This document shows, piece by piece, positions 1 through 10,900 of a DNA stretch of 23,825 bases. Location: contig JBBBWG010030099.1 of assembly GCA_037176905.1 (NCBI GenBank), positions 1 to 23,825 on the forward strand, written 5' to 3'. The notes beneath the pieces are model-generated. The model did no database searches and was not told where the DNA came from. It worked only from the letters and a program-made list of their open reading frames with translations. Position numbers and translations under genes: made by a program. This DNA comes from Azolla pinnata (lineage: Eukaryota > Streptophyta > Polypodiopsida > Salviniales > Salviniaceae). Position 1 is the stretch's first letter. Every line of letters begins with the position of its first letter.

Positions 1-442
1 TAGATGTTATAGTGAAAGGAAATAGCTAGTCCCCTTTATATAGGTTAACTTCTAGGGTAACCTGACCACTCGAGTGTGGTCACACTGGTCCAATGACCAC
101 ATTGATTTCTCCCCATTTTATGATAACCGACTTTCCACTCATCTTACCCTTAAACCATTCAAAGTAGCCTTATAGAATGCCAACATTACAAGAAATTGGG
201 AGCCGATCGTTCAACTACGGACTTAGAGTCGGTGGTCTTCTTTGTCCCTATCCACACACGACGACACGATGAACTGTTTGCATGAAAAAGCAAAGGAAAA
301 ACAACGTTAAAAAAAAGTTCAGATCAATGGAATCTGTCGTAACAGATCGCATCGGCAGTTCGAGAACGCGTCGAAACACTGGTGCTCTTTACAATTCGGA
401 GGACTTATCGTGATTCGGGCGAACAGATCACACACAAGACCG
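1..442. other. RAR1 distal upstream region, no gene seen
   Basis: AT-rich sequence ahead of the RAR1 upstream repeat. I see no coding exon. There is an imperfect inverted repeat around 64-82 (GACCAC, then TCGA, then GTGTGGTC) and a TATATAG-like string near 39-45. Neither is enough to define a promoter or a transposon end. It could be promoter-distal sequence or the edge of an old mobile element, and nothing here separates these options. Confidence 0.4.
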
Positions 443-625
443 AATTCATCGATAGAAATACGTTTCCGTCACACTTCACCGACAAAATTCATCGATCAAA
501 CAACGTTTCCGACACGATTCACAGACGAAAAATTCATCGGTGTAAAAAATTTTCCGATGCGATTTAAAAGCAGACCAAATTCATGGATGAACAAAATTTT
601 CCGACGCAGTTCAGAAGAATTCTGC
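443..625. repeat. Four-copy ~45 bp tandem repeat upstream of RAR1
   Basis: The string AATTCAT followed by CGAT, CGGT or GGAT recurs at 443, 486, 531 and 578, so the periods are 43, 45 and 47 bp. Each copy continues into an A-rich stretch and then a TTTCCG(A/T)-type block. The copies are degenerate, which suggests an old expansion. The array lies 140-320 bp upstream of the RAR1 start codon and so probably sits in its promoter or 5' leader. Confidence 0.75.
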
Positions 626-698
626 AGAAAATTTGCCGCAATTTCTTATTGTATACACGGAGACATTTTGAAAAACCATTTTTCTGCTGAGAAAACGA

Positions 699-699
<1 letters not shown>

Positions 700-733
<34 letters not shown>
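700..733. repeat. GAC trinucleotide tract
   Basis: A run of GAC/CGACGG triplets lies about 30 bp before the RAR1 start codon and is probably in the 5' leader. An open frame through it is an artefact of the triplet repeat. Confidence 0.8.
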
Positions 734-765
734 AGCTTTCGCTGCACGCCGGCCGACGCTCGACG

Positions 766-1680
766 ATGGAGCGATGCCAGAGGATCGGATGCTCCGCTAC
801 CTTCTCTCCCCAAGACAACGCCGATGGAAGCTGCAGATTCCATCCCGGGGTATGTATGTATGCACGTTTAGCTGCGAAACCGGCTTCTTGTTTCGCCCCC
901 CCGTCTTTTCCCTCTCCCTTAGGGTTTCTCTCTTTGATTGCGCGGGATATCCTCCGCCAGCTCAACGGAGACGTCGACGGAACGACATTCGTGTCTTGTT
1001 TTTGATCGTTTTCGCAACCGGTTTCCGACGGACGTGCCTCTCTCTCTCTCTCTCTACGAATGCATTCGATCTTCTGTTTTCCTTTTCGAGGGGTTCAAGT
1101 TGTGATAATTTATCTGCCTTGATTAGGAAAGTAAAGTTCTTAGTACAGACATCATAAGAACAAAGAGGCTCCGAAAATGGTAGCTTGAATCAGAGGAATA
1201 TCCTCCATAGGGCAAGGGATATCAGTAATCCGCGCAATGCTGTTATCGTTTTGCGCGATTGAAGGAATTCGTGCCTTGTTTGTGATCACATGGCAACCGG
1301 TTTCCAGACGAACATGCCTCTCTTTATGAATGCATCGCCTTTGGACTGTTCAAGTTGTGATAGTTTCTCTGCCTTGATCAAGAAGGTGAAGTTTTTAGTA
1401 CTGACATCATGAAAACAAAGAGGCTCCAAAAATGGTAGCTTGAATCAGAGGATCGAGTTTGTGCTGTGTTAGAACATATGCAGCGTATCTCTGACGTGAG
1501 ACTGTCAGACATCGCCACCTTGAATAGGAATTTTGAATCTGTATTATCGTGATAGATTCAAGCCATAAGGTCCTCATCTCTATTCACAAAATTAACAATA
1601 TGCCATAAGCATCTTTTAGAGGATCGACGCTGTAATATTCAAGGCTGTGTCATATCCATTTTTTATGCACTGCGTTATTT

Positions 1681-1746
<66 letters not shown>

Positions 1747-4700
1747 CCATCTTTGGAAACATGGACTGCTTTGGGCAATCAATGGGACTCGGACACTCAA
1801 CCTCCGAGAACAGCCTGTAAGTGAAAGCACCATTTCCATGCTGTATGTTATTGAACTATGCTCTCTATTTTAAGTTATAATCTGTAAATGATTTTATGTA
1901 ATTCCTGAAATAAATGTAGTTATTGTTTTTTCTGGTGTATTTGAATGAGGGATCACTTCTTTACACCTTTACTACTATTGCTATTAGAATAGCGATACAC
2001 ATAACCGATCTATAGTAGTTATCGGATGATGGACCATAGTATACTGAAGATTCGTCTGTTTCCCTAGAATTCTACACAGTTGAACCACATTTGAGTACGC
2101 AGTCTGCATGTGTAGTCCTACCTCTGCAAGCTTCTTTTTTCATATTTTTTGCTTCTTTATTTGCGTGCCAGATCATTATTTTAATGGAATAGGTTTCTGA
2201 ATACAGTTTTAGCACAGCAGTATTGCTTGTCTGCCCCCAATAATTACTCTCTTGATTGTGCTTTAAACCTTTTACTACGTGCACATCATTATATCTAATC
2301 ATTGTAAGGCACCCGGGACAATTTAATAGGAAATGTTTCCACCGATTTATGTTACTTACTTACGTGCAGAGACATATATGTAAAACACCGTTTTATAAGT
2401 ATTTGGCAAAAATATTTGTATGCTGTCCTTATCTCCTCTCTTGATTCCTAAAGGCTATAAACATTAGATTTCCAATTTTAAATAATTACCTTCACACAGA
2501 ATAATGTTTTTCTTATCGTAGAAAATTGAAGTTCAATGGTGTGATCAGGATCAAAACAGTTTAGAATTTTGTTTTTTCTAAGCTGTATCAGTCTTATCAA
2601 TACATTTGCATCGTGGCATTATTATTTTAGCAATAATTTGATGCATTTATCATTTCAACAGCTTTGAGAGATTGATGAACTGCAAGTTACTTTGTTGAGA
2701 GTGTTTTAGTTCCGTGTAGAAAAAGTTTGTGATTTCTAAGGAACGAATTTTGTGAGCCATATCTTTTTTTATATTTCAGAAAGAGTATTTCAATTATAAT
2801 CTTTCAAATTTTAAGGTCTCCAATATGCTACCTCTTTTATGTGCAGCCATTGTTCCATGATGGAGGAAAAGAATGGAAGTGCTGCAAGCAGAGGAGCCAT
2901 GACTTTTCTCTATTTCTTGAGATTCCTGGGTAGGTTATACTGTTACAGTATATATGTTTGATAGTCTTCAGTGTGGATGACAAATCTACTCAGATAACAG
3001 TGTATAGCATTAAGGAATTTATTGATGTGGTTGCTACACTCTTTCTTTTATCCTGATTAGGATTTATTATTTATCTGTGATGATATGAGTGCTTTCAATG
3101 TGTGTGTAAGTTGCTTGTGTGTCAGAAGTTCATCAATGTGATAAAAGTCCAGCTTGTTTCCCTTTGTTATTGGTATTTACTATTCACTCACCTTTTACGA
3201 GTATTGGAGCATGATTTTGCTCTTACTTTCCAAAATGTTTAGTTTCTTTCTTTGGAGTTTTTTCTGGGTGCTATTTCATGTCTTTTTGGATTGATTTTGT
3301 ACATTGTTATGTGGACAAGAAACAGTTGCCCCCAGTCTGCTATCTTTCGCTAAAAATCTTTCTCTAGCTTATGATAATACTTTGGATATGGGGCACTGTG
3401 CACAAGAGATTCCCCAGAAAGTCTGTTTCGTTTTTGGTTTCATATTTTTTTGTTTGCATATGTGCATTCTTGAGGGCATTCTTGTGTAAATGCTATCTAG
3501 CATTATATAAATTTCTCTTCAAAGTTGCAATCCTTTATCTGTTTTAATTCTTAGATCTTGTCTGCTTTTCAGCTAGTTATAATTGAAAGATAACAGTTGC
3601 ACTCGTAGGTGTTGTGACTCATGATAATAGCAAAGAATCTTAACTCCTATAACAACTGAAGGATCAAACAATTGTAGAAGTAGAACAGCACTATCATAGG
3701 ATGACCTAAAAAGCTTTATTCACTACAAAATCTTATTTTCCATGGAACATCTCTACGTGTGCTTCATTTAATATGGAATATGCTAATGCTGACAGGTGTA
3801 CAACTGGTAAACATACTATAGAGAAGCCTCAGACAACATTCACTTCTTCAAGAAAAATTACCAATTGCACTCAAGTTTCACAAATCAACTCACTACCGGT
3901 AACCAGGGATGGTTGTTCAAGATGCAGACAAGGGTTCTTCTGTGCTGATCATGGTGTGTTATCATATAACTTGCTTCTATTAAGTCAATGACAGGATAAT
4001 AAAATTGAAAGTCGTGTACTCTGTTTAAAGGTACTCAGCCAGGAGTAAATGCTTCTTTGATAATGCCAAAAGTCACAAAAGGTACAGATGATGTAAAGGA
4101 GGTTCAAGAAAAACCAAGAGTTATTGATATGAATGCAGAACAAGTTTGCAAAAAATGTCAGAAAACTTTTAGAGAAATGGACAACTATGATACTGCATGC
4201 AACTACCATCCAGGGCCTCCTGTCTTCCATGATAGATCACGGGGTGTAAGTTGTCTCTTTTGTGCTCTATAATCTTTATGTGCAATCTGTCTCTTTTGAT
4301 GGGGTCAACTTAATTGTTTTAGGACTGTTTGAGCTCATGTAACAAAGTACATTTTTACATGTTCACTGGTCTAAATTATTTTATATATGTATGTAATAAA
4401 GCGTCAGCAACGCTTGTTAATCTTGCCACGATTCTTCGTTTCTTTTTGTATTAGCAACTTCTGATTTTTTCTCTCCAAGTTAAAGTATCAATTCCATCAA
4501 GATGTTTTAAAAACTCAATTATTGATACTGAGGTACCTGTTTTGGTTAGTGGAATTCATTTATAGTTGTTTTTGGAGTTTTTCATTCTTCCTGGTTTGGA
4601 CTAGCTAGATGGTGTTAAGATATTAAAAGTAGATAATCCCACATGGATGAATTGCAGTTTGCAACTCATCTTTATGTGCCTTATTCCTATAAATGAACTA

Positions 4701-4943
4701 ATGTGAGGACATGGCCATTCAGGTCAATATATTCGTTATCAAACCATAACTAGAATTCCAAAAATAATGCTAACTAGATTTGCTGAACTAAAATTACAAT
4801 GTGGCTGTAAGAAATATGTAAAGCTCAAACTTTCTGATAACTTTATTTGTGTGCAGTGGGGTTGCTGTGACGTGCATGTCAAGGAATTTGACGAGTTTCT
4901 GGAAATACCTCCCTGCACGAAAGGTTGGCACCAAGGATCTTAA
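766..4943 (+). CDS. RAR1: RAR1, CHORD-domain co-chaperone of plant immune receptors
   Basis: RAR1 works with SGT1 and HSP90 to keep NLR immune receptors stable and competent (family knowledge). Coding exons, all with GT-AG borders: 766-849, 2847-2929, 3796-3953, 4031-4245 and 4857-4943. They join in frame into 208 residues, slightly shorter than the ~220-230 residues usual for the family. CHORD-I spans residues 4-62 (C4, C9, C23, H26, H32, C40, C41, C57, H62). The plant-specific CCCH motif is C96, C99, C105, H108. CHORD-II spans 148-205 (C148, C151, C165, H168, H175, C183, C184, C200, H205) and includes WGCCDVHVKEFDEF and PPCTKGWH. The start at 766 precedes RCQRIGC, where CHORD-I should begin. 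Intron 1 is 2.0 kb. Oddities: CHORD-II opens with C-x2-C where C-x4-C is expected, CHORD-I is one residue short at its exon 1/2 junction, and only three residues follow CHORD-II. All metal ligands are present, so I read the gene as functional. Confidence 0.97.
919..927 (+). promoter_or_regulatory. Telo-box-like TTAGGGTTT in RAR1 intron 1
   Basis: TTAGGGTTT is the reverse complement of the plant telo-box AAACCCTAA, which is common near the 5' ends of growth and translation genes. It lies about 70 bp into intron 1. A nine-base match can occur by chance. Confidence 0.35.
986..1456. repeat. Direct duplication of ~200 bp in RAR1 intron 1
   Basis: Copy 1 runs about 986-1198 and copy 2 about 1266-1456. 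Shared blocks, in the same order, include GCAACCGGTTTCC, GTTCAAGTTGTGATA, TCTGCCTTGAT, ACAAAGAGGCTCC and ATGGTAGCTTGAATCAGAGG. Copy 1 holds a longer CT run. The ~67 bp spacer is unrelated apart from GCGCG/GGATATC strings, which also occur just before copy 1. Both copies fall inside intron 1. Confidence 0.85.
1682..1742. repeat. (GA)n microsatellite in RAR1 intron 1
   Basis: About 30 perfect GA dinucleotides on the RAR1 sense strand. The tract is long enough to be length-variable. GAGA tracts are also targets of plant BBR/BPC proteins, but no function is shown here. Confidence 0.95.
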
Positions 4944-7900
4944 TGATATTATGGGATAACTACGCAGGGCACAGACCCTGGCCCTAAAATCGACTTTTTA
5001 TTGCTGGAGACAGAATCAGGATATGTTTCTTGTGTGTCAAATTAGTGCTCAAGGTAGTGCTTGGTTGCATCAGCTACATGGAAACCCTTACAAGGTGTGG
5101 ATCTCTTACAAATGGATTCACGATATGGTGTACTATTACACAGTATGTCACCAAGGATGCATTTTCTCATCTTTGAAATTACATGAACTATTCATGAAGT
5201 CCATGAACCTATTAACTGATTGTCTGTTGCTTGTGTGTAGATGCTCAAGCTGCAGATAATGATCAATGTAAGTTGGAGGAGTTGAAAAATATTTTGAGGA
5301 AGGCGTGCCTTCATTTACTTCCTGTTGTGTCTTTTCCATGTGATTGATCTACAAATCTCTTCTGATAGGAAGTACGTTCACACATGCACACCTAAAGCTA
5401 CACAATGCCCAGATAACATAGGCCCTTCCCTGCTCAAAGTAATCATCAAATCTTAATTTATGAGATAGATTTTATCACTAAACATGCATCGAGTCATTTC
5501 TTTACTTAAGTCCTGATTGAAATCTTGCTACTTCATTTTGCTGTGGAGTAAGATGAGTATTGAATTCATGCTTAACTCATTTTCTACATAAATAGCCAGA
5601 AATTACCTTACTTTATATTTTGATGTAATCTTAAAACCCAACAGTTCTCATCAATAAAGACTGTAGTAACCGATCTTTTCTGGAAGTTGCATGTGGAAAA
5701 GCTTCTTTTTCCTTCTGAATTTACACCCTGTGGATCCAACGGTATTCCCATTCGGACTTGCATAGTATTGCAAGTTTCGATGCAGTAGTTAGAAGTTTGG
5801 CATTGAGGAACAAAGAAGATATTGATAAGTGCATTGTCTGGCATAATTTCATCGACAACAACTGTAACAGCTATCTTATATGTGTGTTTTAAAAATTTAA
5901 CTAAATCTTCTATACATGCTAAAGTCTTGCATCCTCATCCATTCTTATATACATCAACTCATCTTTTTGAAGCTGAAATGCGTGCAACTTTATTAGATCT
6001 ATCTCAAGCTGACTCAAATGCTAGACAAGATCAAATAAGCGGAACTATAAGTTTGTAAACAAAGTGTAATCAGCATGAATACTTGAGAGAATCTCACCCA
6101 AATCAGTTCTAGTTGCTTGTCCAGTTGTGAGTGTGGACAAATGGGAGTAGACTCGCTTTTCTGTCTTATACACAGATCTAAGAAGATATCCGATTTTTGT
6201 ACTTTGGATGATTAGGTACACATCCTACTGTTGTGGGTTTTGTCTCATGTGCCAATTTTAGTCTTAGAAAACGTAAACATATCTTTCTTTCTTTCTTTCT
6301 TTTTTGGCATTAAATCCCACAAATCATCATCTACAAGAAAGTCTCTTTTCATGACACACTGAAGAGGGTAGCAAACTCGACACATGAAAGCTTTGGTTGT
6401 GACTTGGCGGTTACTGATTATAACAATCTTGCAAGAGCATATCACTCTCGTATCTGCATGAAATAGATGTAATCTTGGTCTTTAAAGGAATTAGCTTACC
6501 AATTGGGTAATTGAAAATCTTGTATCACAACCTATTATGCTTTCAGCAAGACCCAAGCATGTGAATTTCAAATAACGATATAAGACATATTTATTTCTTG
6601 TCATAAATATGATATTACAAAGGTATCCTAATTTTGATAAGAGTGATAATTCAAAGAAATTGCATACAGTTTCTCATCTTTTAAATTGAAAACCATATGT
6701 GCTCGACTTATACCATGTCGATTCTTCGAGTGATGCATCATATCCTTCCTTTTAAGATTTAATTAGATGTAATCATATTTGAAAGAATCATTTTACTTTG
6801 TTATTTAGACATGTTTTCTAACCAGCTTTTACTTTCTAATAGTGTTTCCATTCTCTTGCTTTTAACAAACAATCAAGCCATCACACAATGCACAATCTTT
6901 TACGTATATTCTTTCTGCTATTCAACCAACTGTCTTCTTGAGCTCTCCAATTTCTTCCACGATATTCAGCTATGATGTGAACAAGCATTCAAATGTAGAT
7001 AATCCCATGTGAATGAAGTGCTGCGTCAATAACAAATGTGTCTTTAGTTACCAATAAATGAGTCAGTTAATACACGAGGATGCACATTCAGTACTGTCAA
7101 CGTATTCTTACTGGTTCCAAAGACATTGGACGAGGGCCGATGAATTGTTCTCATATGTTTCTATTCATGGCATCATGTTTTTGGGTCAGTTAAGAGAATA
7201 CAAACTGCACTTACCTGCACATTGTAGATGAAGTTATAGCAGTGGAAAGGTTTAGAGCAAGGCTTGTTTTCTCCATGTCCTGCATTTTTCATGTAATTGG
7301 AAATATCTAACATTCACACACAAGATGAAATTCTTTTGAAGAATAAGTGCATTGACTTGGCATCACCATGAAGTGGGATTGTGTAAGTTTGTTATAATCC
7401 TGAATCACATGAGACACCAGTCAACCAATGCTTGCTAAACTGATTTCCTTATCAATGTTTCAATTTCCATGGAGTTCTTCAGTACTTTGTGAATTGATCC
7501 TGTGATCATTGGTACCTCAAATCTGTTTCTAAATTAGAGGATATCAGACTTCACATGAATGAATGGTGATTTACTTAGAAACCCACCTGGGCATTTGTTT
7601 GCCTGAAATATAAATCAATACTGCATTCAGAATCAGAATATCGAATCACAATAGATTCAAACATTTGGCTTATAAGATTACATAGCATGTCTGCTATACC
7701 TAACGCAACTACCTGATGGTTCCTTCCATTACCGATGCCAACATCACAAAATTGCGAGCAGGAGTGCAAGATGAAAGCCTGAGATCTCTTCCACGGATCT
7801 GAACAAGCATGCAAAATCTTACAGGGCGTATGTAGATTAGTTGTACAGTATCCATGGCCCTGCTGATTAAGATAATTTTGCAATACTGATACAAAATAGA

Positions 7901-7958
7901 TTAGAAAACACCCTTACATCGGACATAGATAACTAGCTTGGTTGGTTGAGACCCGTTC
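4944..7958. other. Convergent intergenic region, RAR1 and NPF 3' sides
   Basis: About 3 kb of AT-rich sequence between the RAR1 stop and the NPF stop. The short open frames here (for example near 5608-5844 and 5822-6058) match no family I recognise and have no credible splice partners. A (TTTC)n run lies at about 6283-6302. The proximal part is presumably RAR1 3' UTR. The rest may include decayed repeats that I cannot name. Confidence 0.6.
5653..5658 (+). terminator. Candidate AATAAA polyadenylation signal downstream of RAR1
   Basis: AATAAA lies about 710 bases after the RAR1 stop. Plant poly(A) signals are degenerate and a 3' UTR of this length would be long, so this is only a possibility. 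Confidence 0.2.
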
Positions 7959-10900
7959 CTAGAGACTTCTCACGTGACTTCCCTTGTAAGAGTAGGACAA
8001 TGCCAGCAAAACAAACACACCGAAGTTCACAAATGACAAAGCGGCAAGCAGATAGTAATAGTAATCAAGGCGACATCTGTTGAGATTATCCACTATCCAG
8101 CTGCTATTTCCTCCAGCACTTGTCACAGCCTCAACCAGGCTGACGAGAGCACTGCTCAAGTAGCTTCCAACGCCATATCCACATAGATACAATGCCATCC
8201 CTATGCTTCGCATATTGTCCGGAACCTGATCATAGAAAAACTCTTGCTGCCCAACTAGAGCAAAGACATCTGATATACCGAACAACATGTACTGTGGTAC
8301 CAACCAAAAGACACTCATCGGAATTGTTGTGCTTGAATCATCCAATAATCCATAATCTGCAGCAACAGTTAGCCGCTTTCTTTCGACTAGGGCTGCAATT
8401 ATCATCGACAAAACAGATAACAATAAGCCTATCCCTAGCCTTTGAAGTAGTGTTATACCACTCCCATCGCTGGTGAGCCATCTGCAAAGTGGGGTTATGC
8501 AGCATTCATAGATTGGAAGCATGATAAGAATTGCCACAGAGGAGAAAGCAAGCAGCGATGCAGATGGAATAGTAAACAGGGAACCCACTGCTCTGTCCAG
8601 TGTCGAAGCTTGTTCAACAAAAAAGGTCAGAGATTGTGAAATGACAAGACCGTAAACAATGGTCGTTAGCCAAATTGGAAGAATTCGGATAATTAGTTTC
8701 ACTTCTTCAACCTGGGTGACGGTACAGAGTCTCCAGGGATTCCTCTTTTCTGTCAAAGATTCAAAGTCTACACCTGCTGGATGGGTATTTCCAATGGGAA
8801 TTGCTGCTTTATCAAGACACCTGTAGACACCGTTGCAAGTCAAAACCAAGTTTCTTCAACTGAAAGCAGAACTATGACAATCCTCAATGGAAACAGATAT
8901 TAAGCTACAACGAGAGGGTTAAAGGTAACTAATTTCTCTGAGGTATGCTGGGAACCTGGATGCATACTATCGGAAAATGCCCATCATGTTAGATTATCGA
9001 AAGGGATGATTGGTGGCATGGAGGATGGAAAACTAACTGACTTAGATCCGCTTCATTTCTATTGAACGGATTGAGCATTATTCATGGTTAGAGGACCGAT
9101 TTGGAGCATTCTTTGCTGACAAACATTGAAAAAGAAGCTGTACAGTTTTTTGACCATGCTCAAAACTATGTATAGAACATACCGTAATCCTTTTGTATGT
9201 ACAAGCTGTCTCTTCCCTTTTAGTGCTGCCTTTTTCTCATCGTAAGTACATTCGTACAACATCTTCTCGTTTTCTGGTACCGGTAAGCTCCACTTGCGTG
9301 CAGCTGCAACGAATACCTGAATAACACTGAGCAAAGGGCTATGATCGTCTGACAGTTTGATCTTTCTGTATAACGGAGTTCCACCAAGGAATAGGCCGCA
9401 TGCTAGTATGATGAAAACAGTCAATATTCCATAGCCAGTCCCATAGCTGGCATTGTCCTCGACATATATGATTACCGTAAATGCCAGGAGTGCACCCATA
9501 CAGAGCCCGAAGTACCACCAGTTAAAAAAGGAGCTTTTCATCTTATTCTCGACTGGGTCATCTTCATCGAATTGATCCGCACCGAATGCTTCAAGACAGG
9601 GTTTCACTCCACCTGTACCAATAGCAATTAAGTAGAGCGCAGTGAAAAGGACAGCCAACTGAATTGATGTTGCTTCAGGGCAGCTTCCGCCGCTTGCGCA
9701 TTCTGCAGGTTTCAGGGCACTGACGGATGCCGAAAGTGTCAAAAGAAGCATCCCCTAAAATTTGAAAGCCCTCGAAAGGAATATATTAATATCTAGTGAA
9801 ACGCGTAGAATGGATCATGAGAAAAGTTAAGCATTTCAGTGAGGAGTGTCAGCATGATCCTAAAGGAACATATGATCAGCATTGCAATATATGGCAGTCT
9901 TTCTGCTTACTTACAAGGACATAAAATGTTGACAAGTACACGATTGTCCAATACTTGCCCCAATATGTATCTGCAATGAAGGCTCCAAATATAGGCAAGA
10001 TCGTTGTAGCACCGAGCCAATTGCTCACATTCTGGGCTGCTGAAGCTGCACCAAAATGCAGACTGTTTTTCATGTATAGTACAAGATTTGCAGTGATCCC
10101 GTAATAAGAAACCCGTTCCATCAGCTCATAAACTGCAATTTCACCATATAGAAAGGTAAATCAGAAGATGATGCAGTGCAATGAACTAGTAAAATCACGA
10201 GAAGTGTAAAATTTAAGAACAGATCAGATGCAGTTATTATCATCTATCTAGTCACCGTGACTACTTTATCCAATTCAGGTACTTTCTATGTGCCATGCTA
10301 GGATTACACCAATAAAAGTATTATTTATTGTGCAAATAAATAACTAATGTTCAATCAACGGAACAAAACAAGAGATTATAGGGAACAGTCTACGATGTAA
10401 TGTAATACTAATTCTTATTTCTAACTAGCGAGTTTTTTCTTCCAAACCAACTCGAACGAGATGTGCAAGAATCAATCAAGTTAAACAAGAACCCCACTCA
10501 AAGTAGACTGATTTTCTAATTCAACAAACGATTTTCCTTGTATTCCTTGAAGTAGAATCAGTTAATTATGTTGGCCAGGAGACTAATTTTACTTTTCGCA
10601 TCATATGAATTGTAGTACTCGAAGCAGTCATTCATTGACAATCTAGGTTCTGTTAACCTCAAAGTGGCATCTTGGCGGTTCATGGAGCAGTTGAGCAGTT
10701 GAATCTTGGAACTCTTCTTTAACATCTTGCATCTTACGGCGTTAAGGTGTTTCGCCTGAGTTGATTTTACAAGTTCGTGCCATGAATTATAAATGTTGTA
10801 TATTCCTTGCGAGATTTGATGCACGTAGTGAATCTCATGCCTTTGAAAGAATTAATGCATTAGCCTGTAGCCTGGCTTCCATTACTTCATAACAGCTGAG

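Noticed and set aside
410-965. 153- and 133-codon open frames over the RAR1 start
   Set aside because: They use other frames across the GAC tract and the 45 bp repeat, and run past the RAR1 exon 1 donor without any recognisable domain.
1761-1816. ATG frame ending at a good GTAAGT donor in RAR1 intron 1
   Set aside because: The 18-19 residue product is not part of any CHORD protein, and inserting it would break the CHORD-I domain. It could only be a non-functional alternative exon.
5241-5270. Possible sixth RAR1 exon after a TGTGTAG acceptor
   Set aside because: An in-frame TAA at 4941 ends the protein just after GWHQGS, and no donor lies between the last zinc-binding His and that stop.
5608-6058. 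Overlapping 78-codon frames on both strands
   Set aside because: No family is recognisable, no splice partners are visible, and the lengths are expected by chance in this composition.
9876-10121. NPF starting at the internal ATG at 10121
   Set aside because: That start would remove E50 of the ExxER motif. The upstream exon at 12646-12787 joins in phase and supplies the expected N-terminus.
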